From Chlorophyllum brunneum (Eukaryota; Basidiomycota; Agaricomycetes; Agaricales; Agaricaceae), in contig OY756144.1 in the NCBI GenBank assembly GCA_963576785.1, positions 2,790,001 to 2,854,000 on the forward strand: a DNA stretch of 64,000 nt. Reading direction: 5' to 3'. Positions 1 through 11,814 of this stretch are shown piece after piece (position 1 is the first letter of the stretch; each line of letters opens with the position of its first letter). The position numbers and the translations under genes are program-made. Under the pieces are notes generated by a model, which saw only the letters and a list, made by a program, of their open reading frames with translations, was not told the DNA's origin and made no database searches.

Positions 1-29
1 ATAGGATACAATCCATTTCACGCTGAGAA

Positions 30-795
30 TCACGCAGACTCAGGCGCGACCCTCATGAAGGTTCCTGCAATTGGATCTCCCAACCCGACCTCGTCAGCAA
101 AAACACTGATGTTGAACAGTGTAATAGGTGTAGCGGGAGTAACAAACGTCTGCTCGTTGAATCCAGCAGGCTGTTTAAACAACAAGAATATGTACCTATC
201 CCATATCAACTTACTTGTCGTAGAATGAAGATACGAAGACGAACCTATGCGCATCGGATCCAGCGGGAGGTGTAGGCTGTAAGAACTCACTAATGGCCGG
301 TGTCGAATTACTCAAGAGACCCGTGGATCCACGAGGGAAAAAGTTGCCTCCGAGGAAGTGGCGGATCTGAGCCTCCGTCGGCATCTGAGGCGTCGGTGCA
401 TCTGGGTCGACTGTAGCAACGACGAAGGGGCCGCGATCTGATGTACCGACAACTCGGAAAGAAGGTGGACCAGCGGTCTCTGGCGAAAGAGAGTAAATCA
501 AATTGGATCTCGTAAAATAGAGGAGCAGTACCGTTGCGAGGAACCTGGACGCCTGCATGTAGCGTGATAGGACGGCCATCTGCCTCCGGGAATGTTACTT
601 CAAGGAGGGCAGTTGGATTGAAATTGATTGCGAGGTCGTTGGGTATCTGTATGAGAGTTGAGTTCATACAAGAGGAATTGAGATGAAGGAGCTTACATCG
701 GCATTGTCAAACGCTTGCTTCACAGTTCTAGTGTTAGTATCCTGGGCACTAACGGCAAGAGCAAGAAGAGACAGAAAGCCGAGTGAAAGACGCAT
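30..795 (-). CDS. secreted PEBP-family protein, copy 1
   Basis: Four-exon gene on the minus strand. The N-terminus starts MRLSLGFLSLLAL and ends at an AQD-type cleavage region, so a signal peptide is likely. The PEBP signatures are visible: DPDAP in the centre, RHFLGGNF after it, and a split HR/Y motif rebuilt when the third intron is removed (SDAHR joined to YIFLLFKQ). The C-terminal motif GDPIAGTFM precedes a short tail. PEBP proteins bind anionic ligands and in yeast inhibit carboxypeptidase Y or kinases; the target of this secreted form is unknown. It is the first of seven related copies in 16 kb and shares its promoter with copies 4 and 7. Introns begin GTAAGC, GTACTG and GTTCGT. The start is fixed by the signal peptide shared with the other copies. 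Confidence 0.85.
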
Positions 796-832
796 TGTGT
801 TTCCTGTTTGTGTGACCTAGCTTGGGAGTCCC

Positions 833-852
833 GCGAGGGATAAATACCTTTG
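833..852 (-). promoter_or_regulatory. TATA-like element of PEBP copy 1
   Basis: On the minus strand this reads AAAGGTATTTATCCCTCGC, about 40-55 nt before the start codon. The same block lies at the same distance in copies 4 and 7, so it is probably the core promoter of a gene with a very short 5' leader. Confidence 0.5.
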
Positions 853-1401
853 GTACTGCTCACAGGTGTGAAATCGAAGCGGTTAAAGGATTAGGTTCCG
901 AAGAAACTAACATGGTGTGATAGGTGGACAGGTGTGTGGAGAATTCCCAATCGCTCCACAACTATGTTACTTTCATGTTAGTGTCGTTTCCCCCGTAGAT
1001 GTCATTGTGAGAGAGCGAAGGGTGGGGTGGGTCTTGTAGCACTACGACCAACGTTGTGGGCACTTCAAGTACGCTTAATTTTCTCCGGGGAATTGATCCG
1101 AGTGATTCAGCGCCCCTGACGTCTCTCGCGTGCCACCAGTTTTCCAGTACTCACCCCTTGTGACTTAACTCCACATCAATAACTTAATTTCCAGTCGTGA
1201 TATACGTGCAGGATCCAGAGAGGCTGACTTTTTGTAAATCAAATGACGCTCCTCTCAAAGTGTCCCATGGCGGGGAGTGAAACCTCCAAGAATACTTCCG
1301 GTCATTTATTCACCAACCTCATAATACTATCAACCAAGCTATCTTCCAGTCCAACTACTTGCAGAAGTCTACGAGCAAGTCTCGTATCAGGATCGAGACA
1401 T

Positions 1402-2189
1402 TCACGCAGTTTGGTTAGGCGCAACGTGCATGAATGTTCCAGCAATCGGATCTCCCAATCCAACTTCCTGAGCGAAAGTACTAACGTTAAAGTTCAGAAT
1501 CGGTGTAGTAGGCGTAATGAGCGTCTGATCCTTGAACCCAGCCGACTGCCTGAACAACAGGAAAATATACCTAGTAGTATCCAATAAAAATCATCCCATC
1601 CAATCTTTTCAGAAATGAAGACAATCAGACAAACCTATGGGTTCCGCCAGGCGGTGCCGGTTGTATAAACTCGCTAAGAGCTGGTGTCGAGTTACTCAAC
1701 GCGCCCGTGTGGGGATTAACGAAAAAGTTGCCTCCGACAAAGTGTCGAATCTGGGCCCACGACGTGTTCTGAGGTGTTGGTGCGTCTGGATCGACTGCAG
1801 TCACGACGAACGGACCAAGATGTGATGTACCAGAGACCCCAAATATGGGTGGTCCGGCAGTCCCTGATGAAGGAATTCAATGAGGCGAAAAGGGATTCAA
1901 AGCAGTGAAAAACCCGCACAGTCAAGAGGAAGTTGTTCGCCTGCATGGACTTTGATGGGGCGACTGTGCTCCTGGGGGAAGATCAACTCGAGGAGAGCAG
2001 TAGGGTCAAAATTGATTGTGAGGTCCTTTGGAATCTACAACGAAAAACATTTTTAGCACAAATGTTGGGATCAGAGCTTGGTACACCGACATTGGCATCC
2101 TCGAATGCCTGCCTAACGGTCTTTATGCTCGTATCTTGAGCAACAACGACAAGAGCAACAAGAGATAAAAGACCGAATGAGAGGCGCAT
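1402..2189 (-). CDS. secreted PEBP-family protein, copy 2
   Basis: Four exons on the minus strand. The start MRLSFGLLSLVALVVVAQD is a signal peptide like that of copy 1. Exon 2 encodes DLTINFDPTALLEL. Exon 3 carries DPDAPTPQNTSWAQIRHFVG and ends PPGGTHR. After an intron of about 60 nt the last exon resumes YIFLLFRQSAGF and ends GLGDPIAGTFMHVAPNQTA. The ligand-site motifs DPDAP and G-x-HRY are intact. It groups with copy 5 by the NTSW/NRSW segment and by HFVG in place of HFLG. A secreted phosphate- or lipid-binding role is inferred from the fold only. Confidence 0.82.
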
Positions 2190-2224
2190 ATTTTTCCTCG
2201 TTATCTAGACACGCAGGCTCAATT

Positions 2225-2236
2225 GAATTTATACAC
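2225..2236 (-). promoter_or_regulatory. TATA box of PEBP copy 2
   Basis: The minus strand reads GTGTATAAATTC about 40 nt before the start codon, the same spacing as the TATA-like elements of the sister genes. Confidence 0.4.
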
Positions 2237-2539
2237 CCACTCGTATACAGAGGTGTGAAGAATGACATATTTCTTGGCCAAGTCTCGAGGCCCGTTCGTG
2301 AACGTTTGAGCGAACGAGAACAACATTAATTCCCGCCAAGACAACCCAACTACTGCGGTAATAGTTTTTAGGGCCACATTTTCTCTTACAGACGTGGTTG
2401 TGGGACTCAGGGTATACAACTCCTACAAGACTACCAGTTCGCGGGAGATGTTTTGTTCCTGAAATGACATCACAACCCTATCAACACACTCCCACTCACA
2501 CCCACAAACTTCCCAAATTCCTTTCACTCTCATTCTTTT

Positions 2540-3381
2540 TCATGGAGAATCCGGATTGGCGACCATCATAAACGTCCCAGCAATCGGATCTCCCATCCCA
2601 ACCTCCCTAGCAAAAGTCGCAATATCAAAATGTTCTATCGGCGTAGTCGCATTGACAAACATCTGCCTATCGAACCCCGCCGGTTGATTAAACGCCAAAA
2701 ACACATACCTAACCACCCAAAAAACCATTAATCATCAATCATCAACAATTCCAAGTCACAAAAAAAAAACTCTAAATCCTGGTAAAAAATTCCAAAATTA
2801 ACTTACCGATGATTTCCCATAGTAGGCGTAGGTTGTTTCCATTCCGATATCGCCGCACTCGTATTAGTCAACAAAGATACACCACCAGACTCAGACGACC
2901 TTTGCACAAAAAAATCACCACCAAGAAAATGTCTGACTTGGGCATGAGAAGTATTGGTAGGAGAAGGAGCATCAGGATCCACAGTTGCAATAACAAAAGG
3001 TCCTGAACCAGCATTCGATGGATCAACAAGACTGAAACTAGGCGGACCCGCAGTATCTATCAAATTCACGAATAAGAAAACTTGGAATTGTGGTGAAAGA
3101 ATTTTTTTTTTACCTTCACGTGGTAGTTGCATACCAGTGTGAACTAGGATGGGACGACCTGTGGATTGTGGTAGAGCGACTTCGAGAAGGACTTTGGGAT
3201 TAAAGTTGATCCTCAGGTCATTCGGTATCTAGGCACCGTGAGGAATCTGAAATGTGGAGTGGGGTTGGAGAATACTGACGTCGGCATTCTCAAAAGCTCG
3301 TTTGACCGCTGCGATACTGGTATCTTGACCGTAGGCCGTCAACAGGAGCGGTAACAAAGTGAAGAGTCTGGTGGGCCTCAT
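2540..3381 (-). CDS. secreted PEBP-family protein, copy 3 (divergent)
   Basis: The most divergent intact copy. It starts MRPTRLFTLLPLLLTAYGQD, again a signal peptide. Exon 2 encodes IPNDLRINFNPKVLLEVALP. Exon 3 has DPDAPSPTNTSHAQVRHFLG and the insert FFVQRSSESGGVSL, longer than in the sisters. The last exon reads YVFLAFNQPAGFDRQMF and ends GMGDPIAGTFMMVANPDSP. The second intron donor lies in a run of A, and the HR/Y junction is again split by an intron. It has no clear TATA element, unlike its neighbours. Copy 6, the decayed one, is its closest relative. The gene looks functional, but expression cannot be judged from sequence. Confidence 0.78.
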
Positions 3382-3664
3382 GTTTGTTACCTCGGGTTCA
3401 AATGCAGGGCAAAGATCGCTTCTGCGAGCAATTATAATGGTCTCGAGTGCTACCTACGGTTTGAGAGCGCAGTCAGGAACGTCAAAGGCACCATATGGTA
3501 CAAGTATTGTCAGGCATATGGTCGCGAATTCGTTTGTGTGAGAGGATTCACACCGACTTGAATTTTCGACATCGAATCCACCCACAGTGAGAAGTCAAGT
3601 TTGGCCCATAATCAAATATATAGAGGACTATATGATTTGGTAAGTAGAGCCTTGGACGGGAACG

Positions 3665-5103
3665 CTAGGAGATAGATCCAAGACTACCAGGCAGAGAACA
3701 CTTGACATTTCCACCAGGCCGTCCCGCACGTTCAAACACGAAACCATTCTCACTCGAAGCAAGAAAAGTATTCTCAAGTACAACTTCGAATTCTTCCAAA
3801 CCCTTCTCCTGGGATTGGAGATCAAGTTCATCTGAAACGGTGAGGAAACTGAATCTTTTCTGGATTCGTGATAGAGAAGGACGGGGAATTGCGAATAAGG
3901 GACGATGAAGAAATTGTACGCGGGTCCCTGTTATTGGTGCATTTGGAGAATCAAGGGAAATGCTCCCTCGAGAAGGATCGCCTGCTGTAATTCTATACAC
4001 GCGATCAATCTACAAAAAAAGAAGTCAAATTAAAAAAAAATCTCGTGGCATAAAAAGTAAAAACGTACTTTTCCGTCAGACGATAATGCTCCAAGAGAAA
4101 ACTGTTCCTCTTCTTTAAATGAACCAGATACATAGGTATCCAACCCCGACTTCTTGATCGCAGAGAGAAGTAATTGCGTAGGATTATCATCATTGATGGT
4201 ATTGACCATATTTCCTTCACACTGCGTGACCGTCATGACATCGCCGAGTTTTCTCATGTCCAAGAAGTCGACTTCAATGCAAGTCTTCTCCATGAGAGCT
4301 AGGCCGACCGCTCCGGAACTCATTATCTCTTGATTTCGGAACAGTGTCACGGGTCGCCCGGTTATGAATGGTGTAGATGAAGCGAGGAGTCCCAACTAGA
4401 AAACGTCAGTCCGAAATTTCTAGATTGCATTTCGTGATTTCTGACCTTGTTGGCCTTGGGTAAGCTTGAGAATGACGAAAGTAGTCCCTCTGGTTTAAGG
4501 TCACTAAAATACAAGACGCCTTGCACCTCTGATGGGCTACAAAACCCGAATTAGATGGTACGACTAGAAATATAAAATTAACACCTACTCAAGCGTCCGA
4601 AGTTCCTCAGGCAATAACGTACCCTTATCATCCCTCCAAACATCCATCCAAGAAACACCCTCACTCAAACTAAACTCCTTATCCTCCTTTTCATCCTTCC
4701 TTCTAAACGCATGCCACCTCCCAACCTGTGTTTCCTCCCTCCCCGGAAGTGTAGACCGAAATGCCCTTACTTTCCTCGAATCCAAAACCGCAACAGACAA
4801 CGACACAACATCATTATCCACACTCTTCCCATTAATCTCCGTTCCACCAAGTTTACCCGAAAGACAACCAACAGTATTCGTATTCTCCAATTTCGTGAGG
4901 TCATTCACAGCTTGTCCCAATTGCTGCGAATCAGGGATATTAGCCGAAAGAGCAAAAAGCAGCGTCAAGTCATGTCCTGCATATTGTCTAGTCACAGAAT
5001 GTATCCTGGAGAGAAGACCCGAAGACGAGCGAGAGATATATGTCGAGAGATGGAGGACCATGGATGGACGTCTATAGGCGTCTATGTTTAATTTCACACC
5101 CAT
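3665..5103 (-). CDS. FIST-domain-like protein
   Basis: Several exons on the minus strand; the last three blocks lie at about 4585-5103, 4069-4395 and 3665-4009, joined by introns with GTACG and TTTGTAG borders. The N-terminal half has a helix-rich start (MVLHLSTYISRSSSGLLSRI) and the strand/turn NTVGCLSGKLGG, like the GCS-type turn of FIST_N domains. The middle has GRPVTLFRNQEIMSSGAVGL, resembling FIST_C. FIST domains are ligand-sensing modules, also found in FBXO22; the ligand here is unknown. The assignment rests on these two motifs and is moderate. The exon near 4400-4580 is short and its borders are uncertain. The gene is transcribed towards PEBP copy 3. Confidence 0.55.
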
Positions 5104-5147
5104 ATGTTTTTTCCCACGTTAACTTTTTGGTCCTTCTCCACGTCGTA

Positions 5148-5657
5148 ATGAGCCAGGCTCACTTTGTCGACAGCCACCCCTCCCTTCTCTGGGTAACGTA
5201 GGGTCTCCAACCACACACACCTGAATAAAAACACTAAAATCCGCACTAGCATTCCCTCAATTCTCGTTCTCTCCGCCTACTTTGCCAATAAATTCTACAA
5301 GAAATACAGACTCAGGAAACACGGCATCGGCAAAGGCGGTATGTATACACTACACTATCCTCTCCTCCCGGCATGTATTCAATGCTCTTTACAGCTCCCG
5401 GATTTGTAACAAATGTCAAACAACTCCGCGTCACACCAGAAATTGCAGAACGGCTACGCCGAGGTGAATACGTCAGCGCGGAAGAGATAACAGTAGCTGT
5501 CGCTCGTGCAGAAGAAGAAGCAAAGAAACGGCCTCCACAAGGTGTCATCGAAGTCGGATTTGGCCCACGAGAACCAACGGAGAAGAAACCTGTAAACGAG
5601 TGGATACCGGAAAGTATCTCCAACCCCAAGAAGAGAGGAAAGGGAAAGCGTAGATAA
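5148..5657 (+). CDS. small hypothetical protein, basic C-terminus
   Basis: The clear part is a two-exon product: YFANKFYKKYRLRKHGIGKG, then a 50-60 nt intron (GTATGT to TTTACAG), then APGFVTNVKQLRV through a charged helix and the end NPKKRGKGKRR. The hydrophobic run IPSILVLSAYF just before the first block could be a membrane segment. The true start is uncertain: an ATG at 5148 opens MSQAHFVDSHPSLLW before a possible donor, but no splice I tried joins cleanly to the hydrophobic run. I do not recognise the family. It converges with RRP6, with a gap of about 95 bp. Confidence 0.5.
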
Positions 5658-5751
5658 CCGTAATTTGTGAGTGCATACATCGCAATAGTTCTGTAATATT
5701 GACATGCGCAACAGACTATACATATATATATTCCATACGATATAGATCACC

Positions 5752-8700
5752 CTACTTGAATGTATGTGACTGGTTACCACCCTTAAACTCGCTATGTGCC
5801 TTTGGCGGTGCCGGGAAATCACCAAAAAACTGACCACCTACACAAAACACATCAGTCAGCAACCCAATCACAAAACAAATCACACACCTTTGCCCTTCTT
5901 CTGCTTCTTCTTCATCGGTTTCCTCGCCTCCACATTCGGATTATCATCCAACACATTCGGCACATTCTCAAAATCAAACACCTCTTCCCCTCCACCATTT
6001 TCACTACCCACACCACCACTACCACTCGCGGAAGTTTCTTTATCCTCGACCTGAATCTGATTTTGTCTCGCTGCTACACCACCACTCTTCGTTCTCTTCC
6101 GTTTCTTCGTTTTAGGTTGACCGACAACCACAATCGTATCTTTTTCTTTTTCTTCGATGATGGTAGTCTTCTTGCGTTGGGCCGCAGGAACGAAAGGAAT
6201 TTCAATCTGCATGCCTGTTCCCTCGTCGACCGTGGTCGTGTTTTCCGTCATGCTGTCAGCCCCTCCTTCTGCAGCAGTAGCGTTGGCCGTCGACGGAACC
6301 GTTGAGGTCTACATTGTGAAAACATGATTCAACACGGATATACCTACCGTATACGCTAATTGACTGACCTTGGGTACAGTAGGCACAATAACCAACGTAC
6401 TGTTGATCTTCGCCACCAGTTCTTGAAAACGAAGAGAACCCGACGACACTGGGTCTTTCACAGATGCCACACTAGTGTTGGCAATGTTCCCAAACAACGC
6501 GCTACGTGGTGCAGCGTAAGTTGCAGATGGAAGGGGTTGAGGCTCCATTCTACCGAACATTGAGGAAGATGCTTTGAGCATCTCATTTGTTTCATCTCTT
6601 CCTGCACACAATAAATAAAATGCCATAACTAACGAAGAAAAAACTCACCCCACAATTTCTCACTAGCTTCTCCTCGTTTCGTTTCTTCCTCCTTGACATC
6701 CACCATCTCCTTCCCATCCTCAACCCTTTCCACAACAACAATCTTCTCTCCAACCTTCTTCACCCCATCACTCCCAAAACTACCCTTCACAGCACCCCTA
6801 ACATCATCCAACAACTCCTTCGCTCTCTTCCTAACAACCACCGGTACCGAACTCCCAAACAACCTCAACAAACCCGCAAGATCCCCAGGCGGTGCTTCCG
6901 CAATCCTAAATAAATATTGATTCGGAAGTACATACCGTGTACTCTCATCTTCCTCTCTAGCAACTCTTTCACGCCACCAATGTACAGCTCGATAAACCGC
7001 TTTTTGCATCCTCGGTACACCATTTTCGGTCTCAATCCCACCTGAAGAAGGAGAAGAGGGAGAAGAAGCAGTGAAGAAAGGTTTATTCCATTTTTTCGCG
7101 AGCGTATCCCAACCGTTTGAACCACTTCCAGAAGAAAGGTCATAAGTCTCTTTAGTGTATACACGAAGACACGTTTCGGATGATCGTGCGAAGACGTGAT
7201 TGATTAATGCATGGGCAGGATTTTTGGATGCGTTAGCTGTGGGTGGAGGTGTATAGAGGATTGATGTAGTTGTTGTAACGGGGTTGGATGAGGTGGTAGG
7301 AGGAGATGAAGAACGGGAGCGAGAGCTTGCACGATCTAGGAGGGCATTACGGAGGTTGTCGTAGATGAAGAGGAGGAAGTGTGTGTCCGAGCGGGCGTAT
7401 TCAACCATCTCGTCGGGCAGAGGTCTGCAGAGCGCGTTAACAATAAGGACTAGACCGACGATGGGAGCAAATACCGAATTCGCCAATCCGCGAGTTGATA
7501 TCGTTTATCAGGGATGTAATCACAATACATTTCCAGTAGATTTGCGAGACCGTGTCGAGGAAATTCTATCGAAAGGATTAGCAGAGTATAGGCCGACAAA
7601 CAGAGGGCCTTACCAAGTAACTTGGACGCATGGAACGTATCAAAAAGATTCACGACATACAAATTAAAATCTTGCTGCAACCACACAACATCACTTTCCG
7701 CACCATGGAACACTTTCACGATTTTCGGATCCGTAAACACCTCATTCAACACTTCCATCTCATCTCTCAGCGCAATCACATCAACAACAAAATCCTCTTC
7801 CCGTGTGCTAATTTGCATCAAGCACAGGAAGCCTAGATAGGACCTATAGCTGTGGTGTTCCAAGTCCACTGCAATTTCGGTACTGGCACGGAGTTTGGTG
7901 AGCATAGTTTGAAGACCATCGAGAGTTGAAATCCAAGTGAAGGGCGTTTCAGATAGCGAGAGGGGAGGTACTGGGTTTGCAGGAGCGTAGACACGAGATG
8001 GGTAGGATATGTGGTTGATTTCGTAGCGGTATGGATGGTTGGCTCTGGAGGGGAGGTCAAAATCCAGAAGATCAGGATAAGAATAAAATTGCGTACACCA
8101 CAATAGAGTTACTTTCCATATTAACATCCTCATCCGCATCGGTATAGACGTGTCCCAAAGGCACTTTTGCATTATATTTGTGGGAGAGGGAGGGGTACCA
8201 TGGAGTATCGCTGTTGTCCACTTTGCGTTTGAACAAGAGTTGAGGTTTTGCGAGATGCGAAGCGTGGTGTATCGCAGGGTCCAACCCACCCTTTGGCCTT
8301 ACTGCTTTCTACAGAAAATGAAGGTCAGAATGAAATTGTTGAATCAAACAGCGGGCGTACTCGTTTTTGTGGTGCAGTGGCGGTAGTGGGAGGGTTGATA
8401 GCGATTGCAGGGGCCTTGTTCCGACCCAGCACTTGATCCAGGCATGAATCCTAATCTCCTTTAACAATAATTCCAGAAGTCAAACACCGAAACTCACAGT
8501 GCGTTCAAACAACTGATCCACAACATCCACAACCAACGAATGAAAACCATCCACAACATCATCCTGGTCCTGTAACCTCGCCTTTCCTTTCCCTTTTCCC
8601 TTAGCAGTCTGTGGATTTACAGAAGACGAGTAGTCAAGAAGTTTATTGGTGAGGTTTAAGACACGAGAAGAAATGGCGTCAATGTCGTGTGCGACACCAG

Positions 8701-8836
8701 AATCGATTGAACGGTAGAAATTGATGTCTGCTGGGAGAGCTGCAGCATTACGGGTTGATTTGAGTGCTGAAGTCTGTAGTTTTGTGTTGTAGTCGTCGAA
8801 TGTTGAGGACGATATTCCAGACGAGCTCTTGTCCAT
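5752..8836 (-). CDS. RRP6: exosome exonuclease RRP6
   Basis: 3'-5' exoribonuclease of the nuclear exosome. The N-terminal PMC2NT-like region is basic and helical. The DEDD-Y catalytic core is complete: EIAVDLEHHSYRSYLGFLC (first D and E), VFHGAESDVVWLQQDF (second D) and YARSDTHFLLFIYDN (Y-x3-D). An HRDC-type domain follows (NQYLFRIAEAPPGDLAGLLR). A lysine-rich low-complexity tail leads, across the last intron, to GGQFFGDFPAPPKAHSEF and the end SHTFK. At least five introns split it, and spliced length is about that expected for fungal RRP6. An ATG two codons upstream (8842) is an alternative start. Confidence 0.93.
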
Positions 8837-8842
8837 GGTCAT

Positions 8843-10221
8843 CTTCAATCCTGACCTCAAAATTCTTGATTGATGTGCAGTCACGTGAGTGGCCTTGTCA
8901 GCTTCTTGCCCTGCATCAGATATTTGCTAAACGATAACGACCAAGGAGCGTGTCATTGATTGCCAGGCCCCTTCATTTAAATTCAGAATGGGACGCCACT
9001 GTGCTCCATTGCGCAGCCCCGGTTTCTCCCGCACAAATATCTGTGTCTTTCCTCGGACTTGTGGATACTCTTGGGGAAGAATGAGAGTTTGGATACGAAT
9101 CGTTTCGTTTAAGAAACCCATCTGTAACAAAAAAACTTGTAGCCGCGTCTAAGCCAGCCGATGTCCTACTCATCCCACTTCTTGCTGCTGCGTTCCTCCG
9201 GCCCAGGGCTCAAGTTAATATAACCACGAATGGTTTTGCTAGACCCCACATGACCCTAGGTAGGATCGACCACCCGTCGACAAGACGGTCAGCTCCACTA
9301 ACCCTGCAGCTTGAATGATTTAATTAAAATTGTCTCTAATATGAACACCGAACTCCCGAGAATGCTTCAGGTCGGACCGTGGCTGGCGTAGCAGTAATGC
9401 GCCACACACCTATCCCACCCAGCATATTAACACTTGACGAGAGCAACAAGACTCGGGACCCAACATTCAATACTCAATCCTCGATTCCACCAAAACACCT
9501 CAAACCTATGCATTTGTAAATCCGCACTTGAAGACCAAAACGACAAGCATAACCGCTCACGACGCAATCAAAAAATCCACGAAAAGTAAGCTAATAATTA
9601 GTTCATTTATCTCATTCCATACGTATGACCGTAGGCTGATGATAATAATCAAGCCACAACCACACGAAGAGCGGGGGAAGGAAACTGGCCGCTGGACAGG
9701 TAACCGATTCCCGGTCAGTGAGGATGAGGGTGCACGCGGTGGGTGCTCCGCTCGCGCGTGCTTTTTGTGCGTCGTGCGGTCGCTCTTTATATTCAGAGAC
9801 CGACGGCGGGAGAAAAGTGACGAGTTAAACAACCACCGAGCGTGCCCCATAAAATTCGAATATAGCAATAGGTACATAAGAAGAGTGAGTCACTCAGGAA
9901 CATAGTGCTCGTGACTGCTCGCACAGGGATTCCACTGAGACTAACAGTCATTAGGGACCTTAGTCAGTGTTCTCCGGACCCTCGGATTCACAGGTCTGAC
10001 CAAGTTCACTAACCCCATCCTGCATTTCTCCACCTTACATAGCTAGATTGTTTCTCACAAGCAGTAAAACATTCCCCTACCGGAGGAAGTCAAAAGACCA
10101 GCGTACCAACACAGAAGCTAATAGTATGCACCGAGTTCGGAACGAACACACAGACCTCATTTATATCTACCACCTCGATACTACCCCTCCCGGATCATAA
10201 AATCCCATTTCATCCGCGGAC
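8843..10221. other. long intergenic stretch between RRP6 and PEBP copy 4
   Basis: No supported gene. It must contain the RRP6 promoter at its left end. The only structure I see is the duplicated element at 9610-9935. Short open frames here have no recognisable product. Confidence 0.5.
9610..9935 (+). repeat. duplicated intergenic element A, first copy
   Basis: It matches the reverse complement of 14085-14360 over most of its length with small gaps. Shared anchors are AATCAAGCCACAACCACA / AATCAGGACACGACCACA, GATTCCCGGTCAGTGAGG / AATTCCCGGTCGGTGAGG and GAACATAGTGCTCGTGACTG / GAACACAGTGCCCGGGACTG. No coding capacity or terminal repeats are evident. It could be a decayed promoter or a non-autonomous transposon relic. 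Confidence 0.55.
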
Positions 10222-10998
10222 TCATGCATCGGGCGCAACCAGCATGTATGTTCCCGCAACAGGATCTCCCATCCCGACCTCATCAGCAAAAACACTGATG
10301 TTAAACCGCGAAATAGACGTAGTAGGAGTAATAAACGTCTGCTGATTGAACCCAGGAGGTTGTTTAAACAACAAAAATATGTACCTATCCCATTACACCA
10401 ATATCAACTGACCCATCGCAGAATGATTGAAGATACAAAGACGAACCTATGCGCATCGGACCCAGCTGGAGGCGAGGGTTGGAAGAACTCACTAATGGCC
10501 GGTGTCGAATTACTCAAGAGACCCGTGGATAGTCGAAGGAAAAAGTTGCCTCCGAGGAAGTGACGAGTCTGAGCCTCAGTTGGCATCTGAGGCGTCAGTG
10601 CATCCGGGTCGACTGCAGCAACCACGAAGGGGCCGCGAAATGATGTTCCGAGCGCTCTGAATGAAGGTGGACCCGCAGTCGCTGGAGAAGGGAGCATAAG
10701 CATGATTGTACCTCATAGAAGAGAGGACCCGTACCGTCGCGAGGAAGTTGGACGCCTGCACGTAGCGTGATAGGATGACCGTCAGCCTCTGGGAACGTTA
10801 CTTCAAGAAGAGCAGTGGGATCGAATTTAAGTGTGAGGTCCGCGGGTATCTGTATGAGAGTGAGTCGATATAAGAAGAATCGAGATGCAAGAAACGAACA
10901 TGAGCATTATCAAACGCTTGCTTCACGGTCTTAATGCTAGTATCCTGTGCACTAACGGCAAGAGCAAGAAGAGACAGAAAGCCGAGTGAAAGACGCAT
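10222..10998 (-). CDS. secreted PEBP-family protein, copy 4
   Basis: Four exons on the minus strand. The signal peptide MRLSLGFLSLLALAVSAQD is nearly identical to copy 1. Exon 3 carries DPDALTPQMPTEAQTRHFLG, so the motif DPDAP is altered to DPDAL, a change at a conserved ligand-loop position. The last exon begins YIFLLFKQPPGFNQQTF and ends GMGDPVAGTYMLVAPDA. Copies 1, 4 and 7 form one recent subgroup, sharing exon sequence, intron positions and about 250 bp of upstream sequence. The start is set by the signal peptide and the promoter spacing. Function beyond PEBP fold and secretion is not inferable. Confidence 0.84.
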
Positions 10999-11038
10999 TG
11001 TGTTTCTTGTTTGTGAAACCCAGCTCGAAAGTCATGCG

Positions 11039-11056
11039 AGGGATAAATACCTTTGG
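11039..11056 (-). promoter_or_regulatory. TATA-like element of PEBP copy 4
   Basis: The same GGTATTTATCCCTCGC block as in copies 1 and 7, about 45 nt before the start. The conserved upstream region continues to about 11230 and includes a shared CACAGCGACATCTGC. Confidence 0.5.
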
Positions 11057-11394
11057 TACTGTTCACAGGCGCGAAATCGAAGCGGTCAAAGGACTGGCTT
11101 CTGAAGAAACTAACATTGTGTGATAGGTGAACAGTAAATCGGTAAGCACCGACTCTACGGTTATGCCCCCTTTCATAACCTCGATTTCTCTCGCAGATGT
11201 CGCTGTGCGAAAGAAAGAATGGCCGTGAGTTGTGCGACAATACAATTTGTTCCTTAGCATGTTGTTATCTCTGAGAATTTTGATTGCCGTTTTGAGTTGA
11301 CCCGGTCAATTACCTGATTCGGCGCTTCACCCAGCCTTGGAAATACCTCATGACCTCAGTAAAAGGATTCCAGAAGCTAAACAGACACGAACTT

Positions 11395-11690
11395 TGGGTG
11401 TTACAGAATATAACATACCACTGGTATCTAGTCCACCCGTATGGATAAAACTATCCTGAAGCCTGGACACAATCAGCAAAATCGGCATGTAGAAATTTCA
11501 GGCGACCTCTCACCGAACCAGTCGTCATTCCCTGTATCAGTAACACATTTAATCGTGAGGTGCGAACTAAATCCACTGGCAGAACCTGGTCGTTCTACCA
11601 ATAGGGCTGTACTCCGGGCCCTGTCCCACTCACTTCAATAAATTCAAAGGATGCACCAGTGCAGAGGAGCCACTGCACGCCGCAATAATT
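11395..11690 (+). repeat. duplicated intergenic element B, first copy
   Basis: It matches the reverse complement of 14480-14790. Shared blocks include GGTATCTAGTCCACCCGTAT, CTCCGGGCCCTGTCCCACTC and GCAGAGGAGCCACTGC. In this copy the short reading frame seen in the other copy is broken. Confidence 0.65.
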
Positions 11691-11814
11691 AAGACAGGAC
11701 AAAGGAAACACTCCAACAGCTTGCACTAATTCATCCCCCAATCTCATAACAACCTCAACATAGTTCTAATAATAAGATATTCTACGACACAACAGAACTC
11801 GAGAAGGTCTCGCT

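Noticed and set aside
9528..9905. Plus-strand open frame of 125 codons
   Set aside because: It runs through the duplicated non-coding element A and its frame is not kept in the second copy.
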